From Blastocystis hominis (lineage: Eukaryota > Sar > Bigyra > Opalinata > Blastocystidae), in assembly GCF_000151665.1 (NCBI RefSeq), contig NW_013171835.1, forward strand, positions 50,759 to 114,758: a stretch of 64,000 nucleotides of DNA, in the 5' to 3' direction. Positions 1 through 13,517 of this stretch are shown piece by piece; within the stretch, counting starts at the first letter, position 1, and every line of letters starts with the position of its first letter. Under the pieces are notes generated by a model. The model was not told the DNA's origin. It was given only the letters and a program-made list of their open reading frames with translations, and did no database searches. The position numbers and the translations under genes are program-made.

Positions 1-152
1 TGTCACACAAAGTGCAATAGTTTCCATAATTTGTACATTCCTATTTCGATTCAAAATCCTTACCAACTGATTGGATTCAAGTCTGCATTGCACATTTCAT
101 TTTTTGCCTTCTTTGGGGATTGCTTTCTTGACTTAGAACTTGTTCATATAGC

Positions 153-2013
153 ATGTCAAATCAAGAAGGAATTCAAAATGCTTATTGTGACGGAGTTCGT
201 GGTATGATCAAGTATGACTTGTTTTTTCTTGTTTATTTCTCAGCTACATGATGTACCAACATGTTCCAAGATCTTATGGGCAGCTGAATGAGTTTCTTCC
301 TCACCACTTGTATTATGATCGAATCCTTCCTCCATTCGCTATGAAAATGGTTCCGGCATCCAACATTTGCAACCGTTTCGTTATCAAGCGAAGCATGCGT
401 TATCGAGAAAAGGCAACACCCACGTCTGCAGTGTGGTTTCCAGACAGTGATTTTGTTGTGACTTCCCTTAACAATGGAACGTTAGTAAAGTGGGATGCTG
501 TAACTTACACACATAAGGGCCGAAAGAGCGTGTCGAATACCTCTATTAACTGTATGCGACTTAGTCATGATGGCCAATTTATTATTGCAGCGGGAGATAA
601 TGGAAATGTCTTTTACCTGACAAAAGCTCTTACAGAAAGCTGCCCTCTTAAAAATGACCAAGAAAGCATTCTAGCTTGTGCCATTTCGGCTCGAGACAAC
701 TATGTCATCACGGGAGGCGACAACAAATATATCAAAGTGTGGAAAATTGCAGCCAATGAAATCACATTCGAGCGCAATCTCGGCGGTACGCGTGCCTTTC
801 CTTCCTTCATTGTAGAACTGCAGAACAGCGTCACTTCTGTGGATGCCAGCGGTGTGGGCAGCCTGGTTCTCAGCGGATGCAAAGACGGTTCGGTCGGCGT
901 GTGGGACCTCCGCACTCGAAAGTCCCTGAAGCGTCTGTACGTCCTCATGAGAGGGTTGATCGCTAGAACGGACAACGACGAGCAGATCAACGTCGTGCGG
1001 TTCTGTCCCACCAACGAGAATTACTTCATAACCGCGGGGAAGGGCCGCACAATCCGCCTGTGCGTCTGTGGCGGTCCGTTGAGGTGTAGATACGACGCAC
1101 GCACCTTCTGCCAGCTTCGCAACTTCCGAGGGCACAACTACGACATAACGGCGTTGGCTTTCAGTCCCGAGGATGGAACGGTGTTTGTGTCCGGCGACTA
1201 TAACGGCCATTTGAACTACTGGTCGATCTAGTGAGTCTGCACGTGCTTTCTAAGCGGTAGCAACGAATTGCCGCTCTACACGGCGACCAAGGCACACGAC
1301 AGATCCATCAAAGACATCTGCTTCTCTCCGCTCTCGCTCGCGATGGTCTCGTTAGGGTTCCTTCTCTCTGCCTTTTCTCATCCAGAGATGACAACTATAT
1401 CAAGTTCTGGCAGCGAAATCGCCCCGGAGACCGCGAAGAATTGGTGGCTTCGAACTTCGCCACCTTCCGAAGTGGGTTTTGGAGCAGAAATCGCCTATCC
1501 TCGTAGTTCCAATGAGTCGAAACATCGACTATTCCACCAACGAGTCGTTTAAAATCGACCTGATGATCCCTTCCATCGGCAAAATCGATCAGGGTTGGAT
1601 CGGTTCGCTTCGGTGATCGCTAGACAACGTCTCCACAGTCAACATGCAGCTGCCGCCCGCTTCCAGCGCCGCTTCCAGCGCCGTTTCCTTCGAATCGCGC
1701 TGCGAAGATCAGGCGTATTACCGAGAAGACGACAGCGAGAAGTAGGCGAGGCGGGGGAGAGTAAAGAGCAGGCCACCGCGGAATTTCTGCTGTATCCGAT
1801 GCGATCGAAATGGACATTGGTCCCACAAATGCGATAACACGCAGAAGAAGTCCATTTGCAGTCGATGCCAGGGAGACCACTTCATTGATGTTTGTCCGTA
1901 CAGAGCCGATGTGGGGCCAGCGTATGAGTGCAAAGAGTGGGAATTCCGTTTTCTGTGGGAGATGTAGATGTCGAGGAAATCATTACAGGGATGATTGTCC
2001 GAAGATTATGTAG
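153..2013 (+). CDS. WDR33: WDR33/Pfs2-like polyadenylation factor with C-terminal zinc knuckles
   Basis: Predicted CPSF subunit that acts in nuclear mRNA cleavage and polyadenylation. Ten introns are visible at 212-243, 786-815, 937-966, 1060-1089, 1231-1260, 1357-1385, 1444-1472, 1594-1623, 1742-1771 and 1937-1967, all 29-32 nt. Removing them leaves a frame of exactly 520 codons including TAG. WD40 blades fill roughly the first 370 residues; the last blade ends in YIKFWQRNRPGD, and RNRPGD after the final blade is the WDR33/Pfs2 signature. After a linker come three CCHC knuckles: CIRCDRNGHWSHKC (CX2CX4HX4C), then CSRCQGDHFIDVC and CKECRGNHYRDDC with one residue fewer before the His. WDR33/Pfs2 of yeast and animals lack knuckles; CPSF30 and Mpe1 carry them. 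The start at 153 was chosen because the 32-nt first intron joins it in frame to the conserved part. Confidence 0.88.
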
Positions 2014-2197
2014 GAGAGAGGAGATGGGATTAGGAATAGTCGGAACCGAAAAAAGACGTGCACAGCTCCTTTGCACTATGTAAGATAGAGGGAAGATTAC
2101 TAGCGTAGAACAATCTGATCCGTATTCAGGAGGGGAAGCCTACGGTAAAAGAAATATAATTTGTTTGTTTGTTCTGTTTGTTTGATCAAAAACAATC

Positions 2198-5100
2198 ATG
2201 TCACTTGTGGATTCGATTCCACTATCTTTGGTAGCGTCGCAGCTTCCGAGTTGTGACTGCTATGATGTCTGTGACATCTGTGTCTTTAGAAACTTCAAGT
2301 GGCTTCTTTGTGCTCGATCCAATGTTATTTGCATATATAAGTCGGTTATGACGGTCGATCCATCACTGCTAAAAGAAGGGTTACTCACGCTGCACCAAAT
2401 CATCAAGAATCCCTATAGAGAAGAAGAAATTACATCGATCAGGTGGTGCAAGTCGAGTGTTACAGCCTTTTGTGAGCGTGGTGAGTTTATTGTCGCCTGT
2501 GGAGCCATTCTCACTGTATTCGCACCACTATCGCTCATGAGCTTGGCACCGACTTTTGAATCTTTTAAGGTTTCCAATGTGTTGGTTCCTGTTATGTGTA
2601 GTGGGATTGTCGTGGTGTATGTGGCATAAAGGGAGGAGCGAGCTTCATAAGTTGGAGCAGTGACTCTTCGCTTCTTGTAGTTGGTGGAAACTGTCTCACG
2701 GTTCTTAAGCGTGAAACCGAGTTAGGAGATTCTTCTGGGGCGATTCATTTCAAGCCAGTTTTTGAGCAGCCGCAGCCATCTCCTGTTATTGCAGTCTCTC
2801 TTTCTTGTGATGGTCGATTCTTTGCGTCCTTGAATGAGTCGAGTCCGATTGTAACTGTTTGGTATTGTCAGAATAGCAAATTGGAGTTCCTATTTCTTTT
2901 GGATACGGAGGCGCCTCTCGTTCCAATTGTCTATGCTCAATGGATGCCTTGTCGAGATCTCTCGCCTGCAGTGCTAATAACGGTAAATCGGGATGGGAAA
3001 ATTGTTGTGTATGAAGAGAATTCGATTTTTTCGGAACTCCAATTCCGAGCACGTTATGCGTTTTCTCTGTCGCCTTCGCCGATTAGTTCGCAAACGCTAT
3101 GGGCAGTTAACTGGGCCTATTTGTATCCTCCCGTTTGTACAGTTGAAACGTTCTGGGAACCTTCTTTGTGTAGGTCGTTTTTTAATCTTTTGTGACATAG
3201 GTGGCTGTGGTTTTGGAAGAGAATATGGTAATGGAAATGGAAAAGGAAATGGCAATGGCAATGGCAATAGCAATGAAAAGGGTGGTAGCAATGGAAATGG
3301 CGAAGGTGATGAAAACGAACCCGATGATCGCGTGGGAGACAACGCAAAGGTGCGCGCTACCTTGCAGAGCGATGTTTTCCTGCAAGGTCACCGACATTCG
3401 CCAAATTCGTACCAGTCCACGTTCTTCGATTTCCCTACCAACTCACAATATCTCATCTGCTACATAAACAGTGGATTTTTCTACTGGCGGTTCGAGCACC
3501 GACCTTCGAAATCGTTTGCAATCCCCTCACTCCAAATCTATCCCTTTCCCCAGGTGAACGAAAGTTCAGGATCGCTCCAACTCGCAAATCACGTTCTAAT
3601 GATCACGTTCATTTCAGGCTCTTTGGAGTGTACGATTGGATCCATCGCTTTGCTGATTCCTAGTTTTGAAAACGGGAAAAGTCAAAAGCATCTCGACCGT
3701 TCTGGATCCGACGGGGACAATCAAGGTAATCATGTATTCTGGGCCCGAGAAGTATCTCCCAGAGTCCGTGATTGCTGAGAATTCCTATCGGCTTGGATCC
3801 ATTTCCCCGTTTCAAGGAGCGGCCCTTTTTCAAACCGGACAGTTCTATCTTGCTACCGTTGACTCCACGCACCAAGTGGACCTTTGGAAACGAAACGTTG
3901 GATCCAGTTGGGTGGCTGAGACGTGTAGGGAACCTTGTTCAAGCTGGAATCCAAGTTTTCGCTTCCTAATAATGTTCTGCCTGAAAGCGTGATGTCTCGC
4001 GGCTCCTTCTTTTGCTTTATCACTTCCAGCGGTCTTCGTGTTCATTCTGTCAAAGGTTTCGATCGCTGATTGTCTTTGAGCGATTAGGAAAGCCGATTCT
4101 GTTTGTAGAGGGAGAGGTCTCCGATGTCCACATGATGGAGAAGGAAACTCCAGGCCTATCCTATGTGTGCAACGATCAGTTCGTCTTGATAGAAGACTTG
4201 AACCATCCCCTGCCCGTTCCCTTTAGTTCGAAAGGTTTGCACCATCCCCAGGCTTGGAGCAACTCGATCTGCATCGATTACAACGCCCCTATTCTCTGTT
4301 TCTACGAGATTCGGCAGTCCGAAATGAAGCTTCAACGCTCCCTCGTGGTGGAGGGAATTCGAAAGGTTCATCTAACCGATGAGGAGCTGATTGCCCTGAG
4401 AGAGAAGGATGGCAATTCGATCGTCCTAAATATTTATGACTGGACCACCACCGTCTCGACCCTCGAACTCCGCCAGGAAATCGTCATCCCCATAACAGCA
4501 TCAGGCCAACTCACTTGGAACCTGGCCGTGAATAACTCGGGACGGATGGTGGTGGTGGTGGTGAACGCGTTTCTCTACGTGTATATTAAAAGTCACGGAC
4601 AGTTCGAATACGTCGGACTCTCCTCCTTCGCACGCCCCATTCTCTCCATTGGATTCGATCTGGTTGGCCGCATTGTGGCTGTAACGCCCGATGGGATTTG
4701 GAGTTCTCCGTATACAGTTCGATTGAAGAAACCTCTCCGCGATGGCCAGAAATGGATCACGCGCTGCTCACTGGTCCGACTGCAAGCACTGATGGACATG
4801 TCGGTGCTGGAGCTCTCCTCTTCGGCCAGCGTCTCGCTCATTCTTCTGCGAGCCGTCGATCATTTGGAAGCGTTGTTCAAAATGGCGTGGAAAGGAGTCA
4901 ATCCGATTCGATTGCGACTGAAGCAGAGCTGGAGATGGTGTGAAGAAGAGGAGAAAGTCAAGGAGGTCGTGGAAGTTCGCAAGTGTTTGGATGCAGAATG
5001 CGGAGATCCGATTTCGGAACCCGAGCTGATTCAGCTCGATCAAGCCTTCCAGTATGTTCAGATTGCTGAATGGGACGAAGAAGAAACGGAACGGATCCGA

Positions 5101-8100
5101 ACGATTCTTCGGATTCTGCTGTGGAGGAAGAAGGCGATTCAGACGATGGATCTGGACGAAAACGCATTGCAGTACTTGCTTACACTTCAATTAGTCGTCA
5201 ATCGCCTTCTGCCAATCGATTCGATCCCATCCTCTGCTCTTCTCTTTGCCTCCTTTTCGAATAGCAAGGACACTTTGGTGAATGAAGCCCTCACGATCTT
5301 GGCAAAAGCGCGTCTTGGCGTGTCCACCACTCCCCTCGCCGCCTCATCGCCCTCCACCTCCTCTCCACTGTCTCCCAGATCCCCTCGTTCCCCTGCTTCA
5401 TCGGTTGTTTCGCCGCCACTAAACTGCAATCCGTCGGATGGCCTTACTGCTTGTTCCGAGCGCTATCGATCGCTGTTTACCTTCACGAGCAACCGCACTC
5501 ATTTCACGTTTGTGCCCGAGACGCCGACGGTTACGATTCGAGAAGATGAGGATATGATGCAGCACATCACATGGGAAGATATAAGAGGTTCTGGACTTGT
5601 TATATGGTGTCGGAGTCAGAGCATGTATACCAAATTTGCATTGAAAATCGCCGTGGTATGTTTTTGTTTTTCGCTTCCTTAGTTCTAGAATCAATACAAG
5701 GCCACCAAAGATCCTTACTCGGTGGCGTTGTTTTATGTAGCTCTGAAGAAATTGCCACAGCTAGCGATGCTGTTCAAGGTGAGCAAGCAAGAGAAGCTGC
5801 AGTATTTCTTCTGGTAGATCTGTGATGTGTGAATGATTCTTCTAGTCGCGATTTCTCGCAGGAGCAGCATCAAAAGGCCGCCTTGAAGAACGCTTTTATT
5901 CTTCAGTCGCGCCACGATTATCTGAAAGCTGCTGTCTATTTCCTGCTGGCAGGACATGTCGACGAATCGCTCCAAATTATTGTGAAATACGCACATGATC
6001 CCCAGCTCGCCCTCTTTTTATCGGTGTTGCTGGAAGGAGATCATTCGCCGTCGTATCACACCATCATGGATCATTTAATCACGATTGCCAGACATCAGCG
6101 TGACTTGCTCCTCCAGGCCACTTGCTATGCCGCAATATCGGATCTTCGAGACATGTTTTCGTGTCTGTTCTCCATCGCTGACCCTGTAAACTATCCGGTA
6201 CAGCATCGTTTTCGATTCGATCGTGTAGAAGCCGTCGGTGGAGATTTCTCGCTATTTCCTGGACAATCACCAGCACTGTTCCTGCTTTCCTTCGCATCCT
6301 GCCTCAGTTTTGTTCCTGGGCGAAAGTCAAGTCATTTTTCTGCTTTTCTCCTTCCTGTCCAACCCGCAGTTCTCCCCGTTTCTCACTCCTTCGCACTCCG
6401 TCTTTCTCTCGCTGCCACGCCGAATCATCTCTTCTCTTTACATTTCTCGCTCGGTCGCTGTAGCCTCCGTGATTCTCCGCCGTCTCGCGCTTTCTCTTCA
6501 GAAAGCGCACGTACTGGGAGATTCCGATCTGCATTCGAGTTCGCTTAAGGTTTTGGATTCGCGTTTGAACTCGGATTCCAATGCAGAATCCAATTCGAAT
6601 TCGAATTCTGCGATTCATTCGATCCTAAGCACGGATCCTCTTTTCCAGAAAATCCCTCTACGCAGAATTTCCGATATCATCCAACTGAATCAAAGGAACC
6701 TTCTTCGCTCCACCGAACCTTCCACGAGTTTCTTCCCGTCCTTCTTCTCTTGGTATTTGAGCCACTCTCACGGACCTCTCCTCGATCTCTTGACGGCGGT
6801 CTCGATCACATCCAGCGACGATTTGGTCTCGGCACACCTTCGACTGCGCTTTCGGGAGTTTTTGTACTCGCTGTGCATGGAAAACTGCCGAATCCTCCGC
6901 CAGCTTCGCGACTACTCTCTTTCGCGCCAAGCGCCCATCGTCTCTTTCGTCACTCTGCTCCGAAACTGCCTTCTCTTCCGGTCCGACTGGCTGAATCTCC
7001 CGGAAGAAGCGAAGCAAAAGCTGGGCATCTCGGAGTGCGACGTGGACGCGGTGCATCTCGAAGTGTTGCTGGGCTGCGTTCTGGTCGCGTGGGAGATGTG
7101 GGACGTGTCGCTGCTGCAGATCGCAATGAAGGCGCTCCACAACTTTGATTTCGGGGTCTGGGAGATCGCAGAACGTTTAGAAAACCAGTCCATCGAAACC
7201 AGCCATCTCGTTCTCGCCGGCGAAACGCCCACCATCGTCGAAATGACCACGCTTATCGCGGTTAATCTTCTCCGAGCCTCCGTCATCGACTCGATCGTCT
7301 CGATTCTAAAGCAGCAAATGGCGAAGAGCGCCGCCTTTCTGGACGAGTCCGTCAGCAGGCGATGGAAGGACCAGATCTCCTATTTGGAGCAGTGGAAGAA
7401 GAACCTGCTCGGCTTGATGGTCTCCTTCGGACCGGGCGAATTGGAGAAGGGGCGCGAGCATCTCTCGCTCTACTTCAGTCGGTTCCTGCAGGGAGCCAAA
7501 GCGGCGTTTTCTCCGCCTTCGCTCCAGACTTTGTGGGAGCAGGAAGGAGGGAAGCAGGCGCTGAAAACGTTCGTAGATCGCCTGGATGGGTCGAGCTGCG
7601 GCCACCACAAATACCACATTCGTTATAGCCATAACGAGCTCGTGTGGAACTGGAACCACTCGAGTTGCACGGTGCAGCGTCAGGCGAACCGCACGCTGCG
7701 CATCTCGATCAACGGAAACCCGCTCGACTGCTGTTTCTCTGGTCGGTTTGGCTCACCTCCAGACGCCTATCTGTCCAACACCTTTGATTATCATCACGAC
7801 ATCGACTGCTGCACGCGCCAAATCGCGCAGCGGAAAGTCGTCGATGCGATCTGCCCCTACATGGCGCTCCCCGCCTGCCTCGTCGCCTCGCACCAGCGCC
7901 AAGCGCTCTACCTCGACGTGATCCGCCTTCTCAGCAAGGCGCAGATGATGGTGCGTCGCTCTGCACGCCTCCTTCTTTCTAGAACGTCTGCTACCTCCCC
8001 TGCCAGGAGAAAGCGCGCCATCTGATCTGCAACGTCGCCGGCTCGCGCGTGGTCGCGGTGACGAAGAAATCGCGCGGGATCCTCTTCGACGTGGAGAACC

Positions 8101-8571
8101 AGAGCGTGGACCAGCAGTATTCCTTCGCCGAGCGCGGCATGCGCTGCGCCTCGTCGGGCTTCGTCACCACGAACGTCGGCTATCACGCCGTCACCAGCCG
8201 CGTTCGGCCGATCGCACGCGTCTCGCTGTTCGACTACCGGCAGGATTGCTCGCTGCGGTGCAACTGCGCGCTGAGTTTGGAGCTGCGTAGGCGCGGAAAG
8301 CAGGGTCGAATCTAGCGACTTCGCTGTATGTCGACGCGTTCTCCACGGCGTTCGATTCGAATTTGGTGCTGTCGACGAAGCTCGGACTGCTCAGCATCGA
8401 TCTGCGCCAAGTAGGGATTCGGAGGAGAGTGAGCGAACGAAGAAACAAGCCGTCGGACTGATTCCCATCCGAGAACCCGTCGTGACGTTGATTGGGAGTG
8501 AGAGGGACGTGGTGGCCGTGTTCAAAAGTGGGAAGACTGTGTCGTTGCGGCAGATGACGGAGTGCTGCTAG
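2198..8571 (+). CDS. DMXL: DmX-like / Rabconnectin-3 / Rav1-type protein
   Basis: Large predicted regulator of V-ATPase assembly (RAVE/Rabconnectin family), roughly 2000 residues after removal of many ~30-nt introns (for example the 32-nt intron directly before 8432). The N-terminal half is WD40-like. The family signature lies in the middle, from about 5560 to 6060: a segment beginning ITWEDIRGSGLVIW, then DPYSVALFYVALKK, then NAFILQSRHDYLKAAVYFLL with DPQLALFLSVLLEGD. These match in order the Rav1p C-terminal region in yeast Rav1 and animal DMXL, where a helical solenoid follows the propeller. The 3' part (7560-8571) is divergent and resembles the C-terminal propeller of the family. The frame ends at TAG (8569-8571) after MTECC. 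Position 2198 is the first ATG after the T-rich 3' region of the preceding gene. Exon borders in 5640-6600 and 8000-8330 are not all certain. Confidence 0.8.
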
Positions 8572-8734
8572 CAGTAAACGAAGGGAAAAGCATGCCTGGG
8601 TGGTCGGTGTGTCATGGATGGCTGCAAAGAAGGATTTCGGTGTGTTGCTCGTTTATTGCTGTTATCATATATGCTACCAAAATATAGTGTATTAGTTTGA
8701 CTGTGACTCCATGAAGTGTTTCGAACAAACACGC

Positions 8735-9317
8735 TTAATTCTTTCTACCAATCGAGAACAGATAATTTACATGTTCAAAAAGAGACGAATACTCCGCACA
8801 CATATGCGACAACTCTCTCTTGTAGTTACGGATTCCATTAATAAAGCCACGCGCATCAGCCTGGTTCTCCTTGTATTCTTTTGCTAGGTGTTATTTCAGA
8901 TGAACATAACAACAATCTAATACAAAGTCGAAAAACTTCTTGTCGTCGATCATTTTTGATTCAACCGAAGACTCCTTCTTGGGAGCAGAATCACTGGAAG
9001 GAGAGGTATAACAGGTATTGTCCTCTCCCGTACTTTTCACCACTTGAACAGACTGCACGACAGCTTTTCCTGTGTCTAGAAATTGGCACCTTTCGAAAAA
9101 GCGTACACTGATCATAAAGATTCACAATAGTGGGTGTCCTAACAGAACACTCCAGCGCGCCCTTCATCGTTTGGGCATGCTCCAACGCTTTTTTAATTCT
9201 AAATATTTTCCGAAGTATCAACTTTCTGCAGGTTTTCGCAGATTTCAACTAGACAGTCAAAAATCACTCAAAAAGAGTTACGTCTCCTTGTGCTAATAAA
9301 TCTGTGGAAATCTCCAT
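8735..9317 (-). CDS. small hypothetical protein, possibly coiled-coil
   Basis: Not recognised. On the minus strand an ATG at 9317 opens a 12-codon exon. A 33-nt intron follows, then a Lys/Arg-rich stretch (LRKIFRIKKALEHAQTMKG), an intron of about 37 nt near 9068-9105, a Ser-rich spacer (TSPSSDSAPKKESS), a 30-nt intron near 8888-8917, and a charged helix-prone C-terminus containing ARGFINGIRNYKRELSHMC and ending in SIGRKN-TAA. Frame and intron phases agree at two junctions, which supports a real gene of about 150 residues. TGTTTGTT lies just after the TAA, as expected for the 3'-processing signal seen in other genes here. It is divergent from the proteasome gene, with 85 bp between the ATGs. 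No membrane segment or signal peptide is visible. Function unknown. Confidence 0.55.
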
Positions 9318-9402
9318 TAAAAAAATATGTATAAAGAAAAATGACAGGCACCGCGGTTATTAGGTAATATTCTAGAAGTCTTATTGAATTCATACCTTTC
9401 AA

Positions 9403-10829
<1,427 letters not shown>

Positions 10830-10830
<1 letters not shown>

Positions 10831-10842
10831 GGGTTGTTTGTT
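10830..10842 (+). promoter_or_regulatory. polyadenylation-created stop of Rpt3 (T-N4-TGTTTGTT)
   Basis: T at 10830 follows the final sense codon AGC. Four bases separate it from TGTTTGTT (10835-10842). Cleavage after the T would give TAA once a poly(A) tail is added. The conserved protein ends here, which supports the site. Confidence 0.8.
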
Positions 10843-11117
10843 GTATAATCCTGTGTGGGGTGGAGGTGAGGTGGAGGTGGAGGTGAGTGGAATGGAGAGG
10901 AAAATGGGTGAATAGGAGAATGGGTGAATAGTGTGTGGAGGAGAATGATTCAAAGGCTGTAAGTATGGAGTGATTGAAATGTGTGTTTGGATTCCTATCC
11001 ATATCCTCTTCAACTGTTGCCTTAATCCCATTCTTTCTCTCCCTACTCGCGATTCATTCACTCGATCCTTCATCGATCCCCCTTTCTCATGTTTCAAAAA
11101 AACAGAAAAACAACACG

Positions 11118-12806
11118 AATACAACTGAATAATTCCGTTCTGACCCGAACAATCCCAATTCGCATCGCGTTCGCGCGCTTTCTCCTGCAATTCCTTCGAG
11201 ACGCCCATCAAAACGTTACTTTTCAACGTGCGAAGCATCAGCAACGAGCACGGGAAATAGCTACACCTCGCATCCACGCCTCACTCCCCACTGCAGCACT
11301 CGCTTCAGCTCCACGTCGTACTCCCAATGCAAATCCCCCGCGAGTCTCCGATAGTTCGCGTCCCCCTTCGTGATCACAAGGTCCTGCTTCGCCAAAAATC
11401 CGCGCATCGACGAGGGCATTTCCCATCCAGGCAGCGCCGAGCACAGGAAAACCGACGCCTTCACATCGAGTCGCCCGGATTGCATCGCGCCCTCAAGGCA
11501 ATCCAGCATCCATCGCAACGCTACGCGTCACACTCCCGCGGAACCCGCACAGGCGTCACGTGACCGACGCAACACGTCGAGTCCCGGCTGAATATCGTCG
11601 AGCGTCACATCGGAGACGAAGACGGGCGACGCTTTGACCACGTAATGCACGCTGCAATGAGGAAACGCGGAGAGCAGCAGCGTGATAAACAGAAAATCGC
11701 AGAGCATTTCGAGCCCTGAATTATCCGCAAACACCGAGATTTCCCGCACGTCGTGACTCTGAAGGAAGCTCCACGCCTCCTTCGAGTGGTCAATCAAAAT
11801 CAAATTCGACGACGACGTGTGCAGTAGCGATTTCCCCTCCACCACGCCGCTCGACATGCTCAAATCCGCCTTGTTTCCCCAGAGCAACGTCAGCAGCGCG
11901 GACGCAAACACGTCCTCCGAGATCGCGGGCTCGCTGCGAAGCCTCGCGAGGAGAGGAGCGAAAAACGGCTCGATTTGATCAGCGACAGCGGTCAAGGCTT
12001 TCGATTTTAGAGCGAAAAACGGATCTTTGGGAAGCGAAGCGTCCATGTGTTGAATGTGGTTCAGCAGCAAGAACTCGTAGTTCTCGGCCAGCCACCAGGA
12101 GATAGCGTGCCAATGCAAGTCATCATGGATGGCACGACGGACTGGAATTCGAAAGAGTTCGGAGAGAAGCGAATCGCTGTTGGTGATATCAAGAATCGGC
12201 CCGTTATCCCGAATCGTGTGAGCAAGCGTGGTGTATGATTCTGCGATCGAGGGAGGCAAAGGCTGCGAATTCATTGTCTGGTAGATAATGTCCGGAATAC
12301 GACGCTTCATCGTAATGCCTGGAAAAGTGTCCTATTCATGTTAAAAAAACAATATCACAATTCAGTACCGGACCATCGGATCCACGAAGGGGTTGAGGAT
12401 ACTCGTTACCGAAAAAAGGACGATGGGTAAGAGCAATCTTACGAAATTCGTCCATGTGGAAAAGAAAGCAATCAGGGGTTTCTCTGAGAGTAAAAACACG
12501 ATTTAAGGCCAAGGAAAGCGAAGACGGGATTTTTCCCAAAACAATGACATTCTCAATGCGGCAATCCGAACTACCGAGTGCATAGGGAACCCTAATGCAT
12601 AAAATCAACAAGAGAAAAATACTCCTCGATGCTGGAGAAACACTCAAAGTGATTTTCTCTACAGTCACGAACAAACGGATCATCTATGTATCAAAATTCA
12701 AAACCCTTGTGAACATACACGAATCTCCTTCAAAGAGGACAATGGTGTTATCCGAAGTTAAATAATCGATCAAAGCTACAGAAATATCGCTGTGATCGGA
12801 TTCCAT
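11118..12806 (-). CDS. ARMT1: DUF89 / ARMT1-like damage-control phosphatase with N-terminal extension
   Basis: Metal-dependent phosphatase of the DUF89 family (ARMT1 acts on phosphometabolites). The DUF89 part has YPQPLRGSDGP before TFPGITMKRRIPDIIYQ, then LLWGNKADLSMSSG, FADNSGLEMLCDF, KASPVFVSDVT and DLVITKGDANYRRLAGD, in family order. A 31-nt intron at 11260-11290 restores the C-terminal block YFPCSLLMLRTLKSNVLMG and SGQNGIIQLY. After IIQLY the frame stays open for more than 400 bases, so the stop is probably made by polyadenylation: T at 11118, then 4 nt, then a degenerate TTGTTTTT. Upstream of the DUF89 part the frame continues through introns of 31 and 35 nt to an ATG at 12806, adding about 110 residues I do not recognise (containing GSSDCRIENVIVLGKIPSSL). 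The alternative start is the ATG at 12455 (MDEFRKIALTHRPFF). Convergent with Rpt3. Confidence 0.82.
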
Positions 12807-12908
12807 CTGATAGGAATAACAAAGAGTGAAAGGATTTTCTTTTAGCTGTTGCTTTCGAATCAAAGGGCTTTGAATTCATAGCAAATTCATAATTCTCAAT
12901 TCCAAGAG

Positions 12909-13396
12909 ATGAACGAGTCATCGAGAAGAGACAAAAGCAAGGCAGGTTCAACAAAATATAGAAAACGGTCTCGTTCACGCGACAGGCACCGGTATAGAAA
13001 AGAGAGATCACGTAGAAGACGCAGTCCATCGTATGATTCGGGTTCCGACTCCTATTCGTATTCCGATTATTCCAGCTATTCCTATTCTGACTCTCCTCCA
13101 CGTCGAAGAAGTCCTTCTCCTCTTCGTCGTTTGTTTCTCTCTTTCCAGTGAGGTGTATAGGGATTAAAAGAGATATTCCTTCAGACGATGTGAAGGATAG
13201 TCGCCCGATCCGAGAACGTCTTCCTTTACCTGACTTGGGAATGATGCGTCGCATGATGCAGAATATCCACAAATCGAACCAAAATGCAGAGATCCGTGAC
13301 AAGACTGCTTCACAGAAAAAGTTGGAAGTGGGTAATGGAAGATGGTTTGATAGCTAGGAACTGGAGCGAAAATTGGGCTATCCGCGCAAGAATTAG
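12909..13396 (+). CDS. small Arg/Ser-rich protein, probably splicing-related
   Basis: Short protein of about 120 residues. Exon 1 is RS-like: RKRSRSRDRHRYRKERSRRRR, then Ser/Tyr/Asp repeats (SDSYSYSDYSSYSYSDSPP) and PPRRRSPSPLRR. An intron near 13130-13162 leads to a helical exon with LPDLGMMRRMMQNIHKSN. A 30-nt intron at 13331-13360 then joins KKLE to ELERKLGYPRKN and TAG (13394-13396). RS tracts typically mediate contacts among splicing factors and are phosphorylated by SR-protein kinases. No RNA-recognition motif is visible, so the role is inferred from composition only. The first intron border is uncertain because two adjacent AG sites are possible. Starts 102 bp from the ATG of the divergent DUF89 gene. 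Confidence 0.6.
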
Positions 13397-13517
13397 TAGA
13401 TTGGCAAAACTCTTTTTTTATATGTTTCTTTTTGATTTGTTTTTTGCAAACGCCAAATTCCCGTTTTGAGTAGATTTCTTTTTGTGGTTACAAATCCGAA
13501 CGAACCGTTGGAAAAGA

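Noticed and set aside
671..1210. 179-codon minus-strand open frame opposite the WDR33-like gene
   Set aside because: Composition shadow of a well-supported spliced gene; no recognisable domain.
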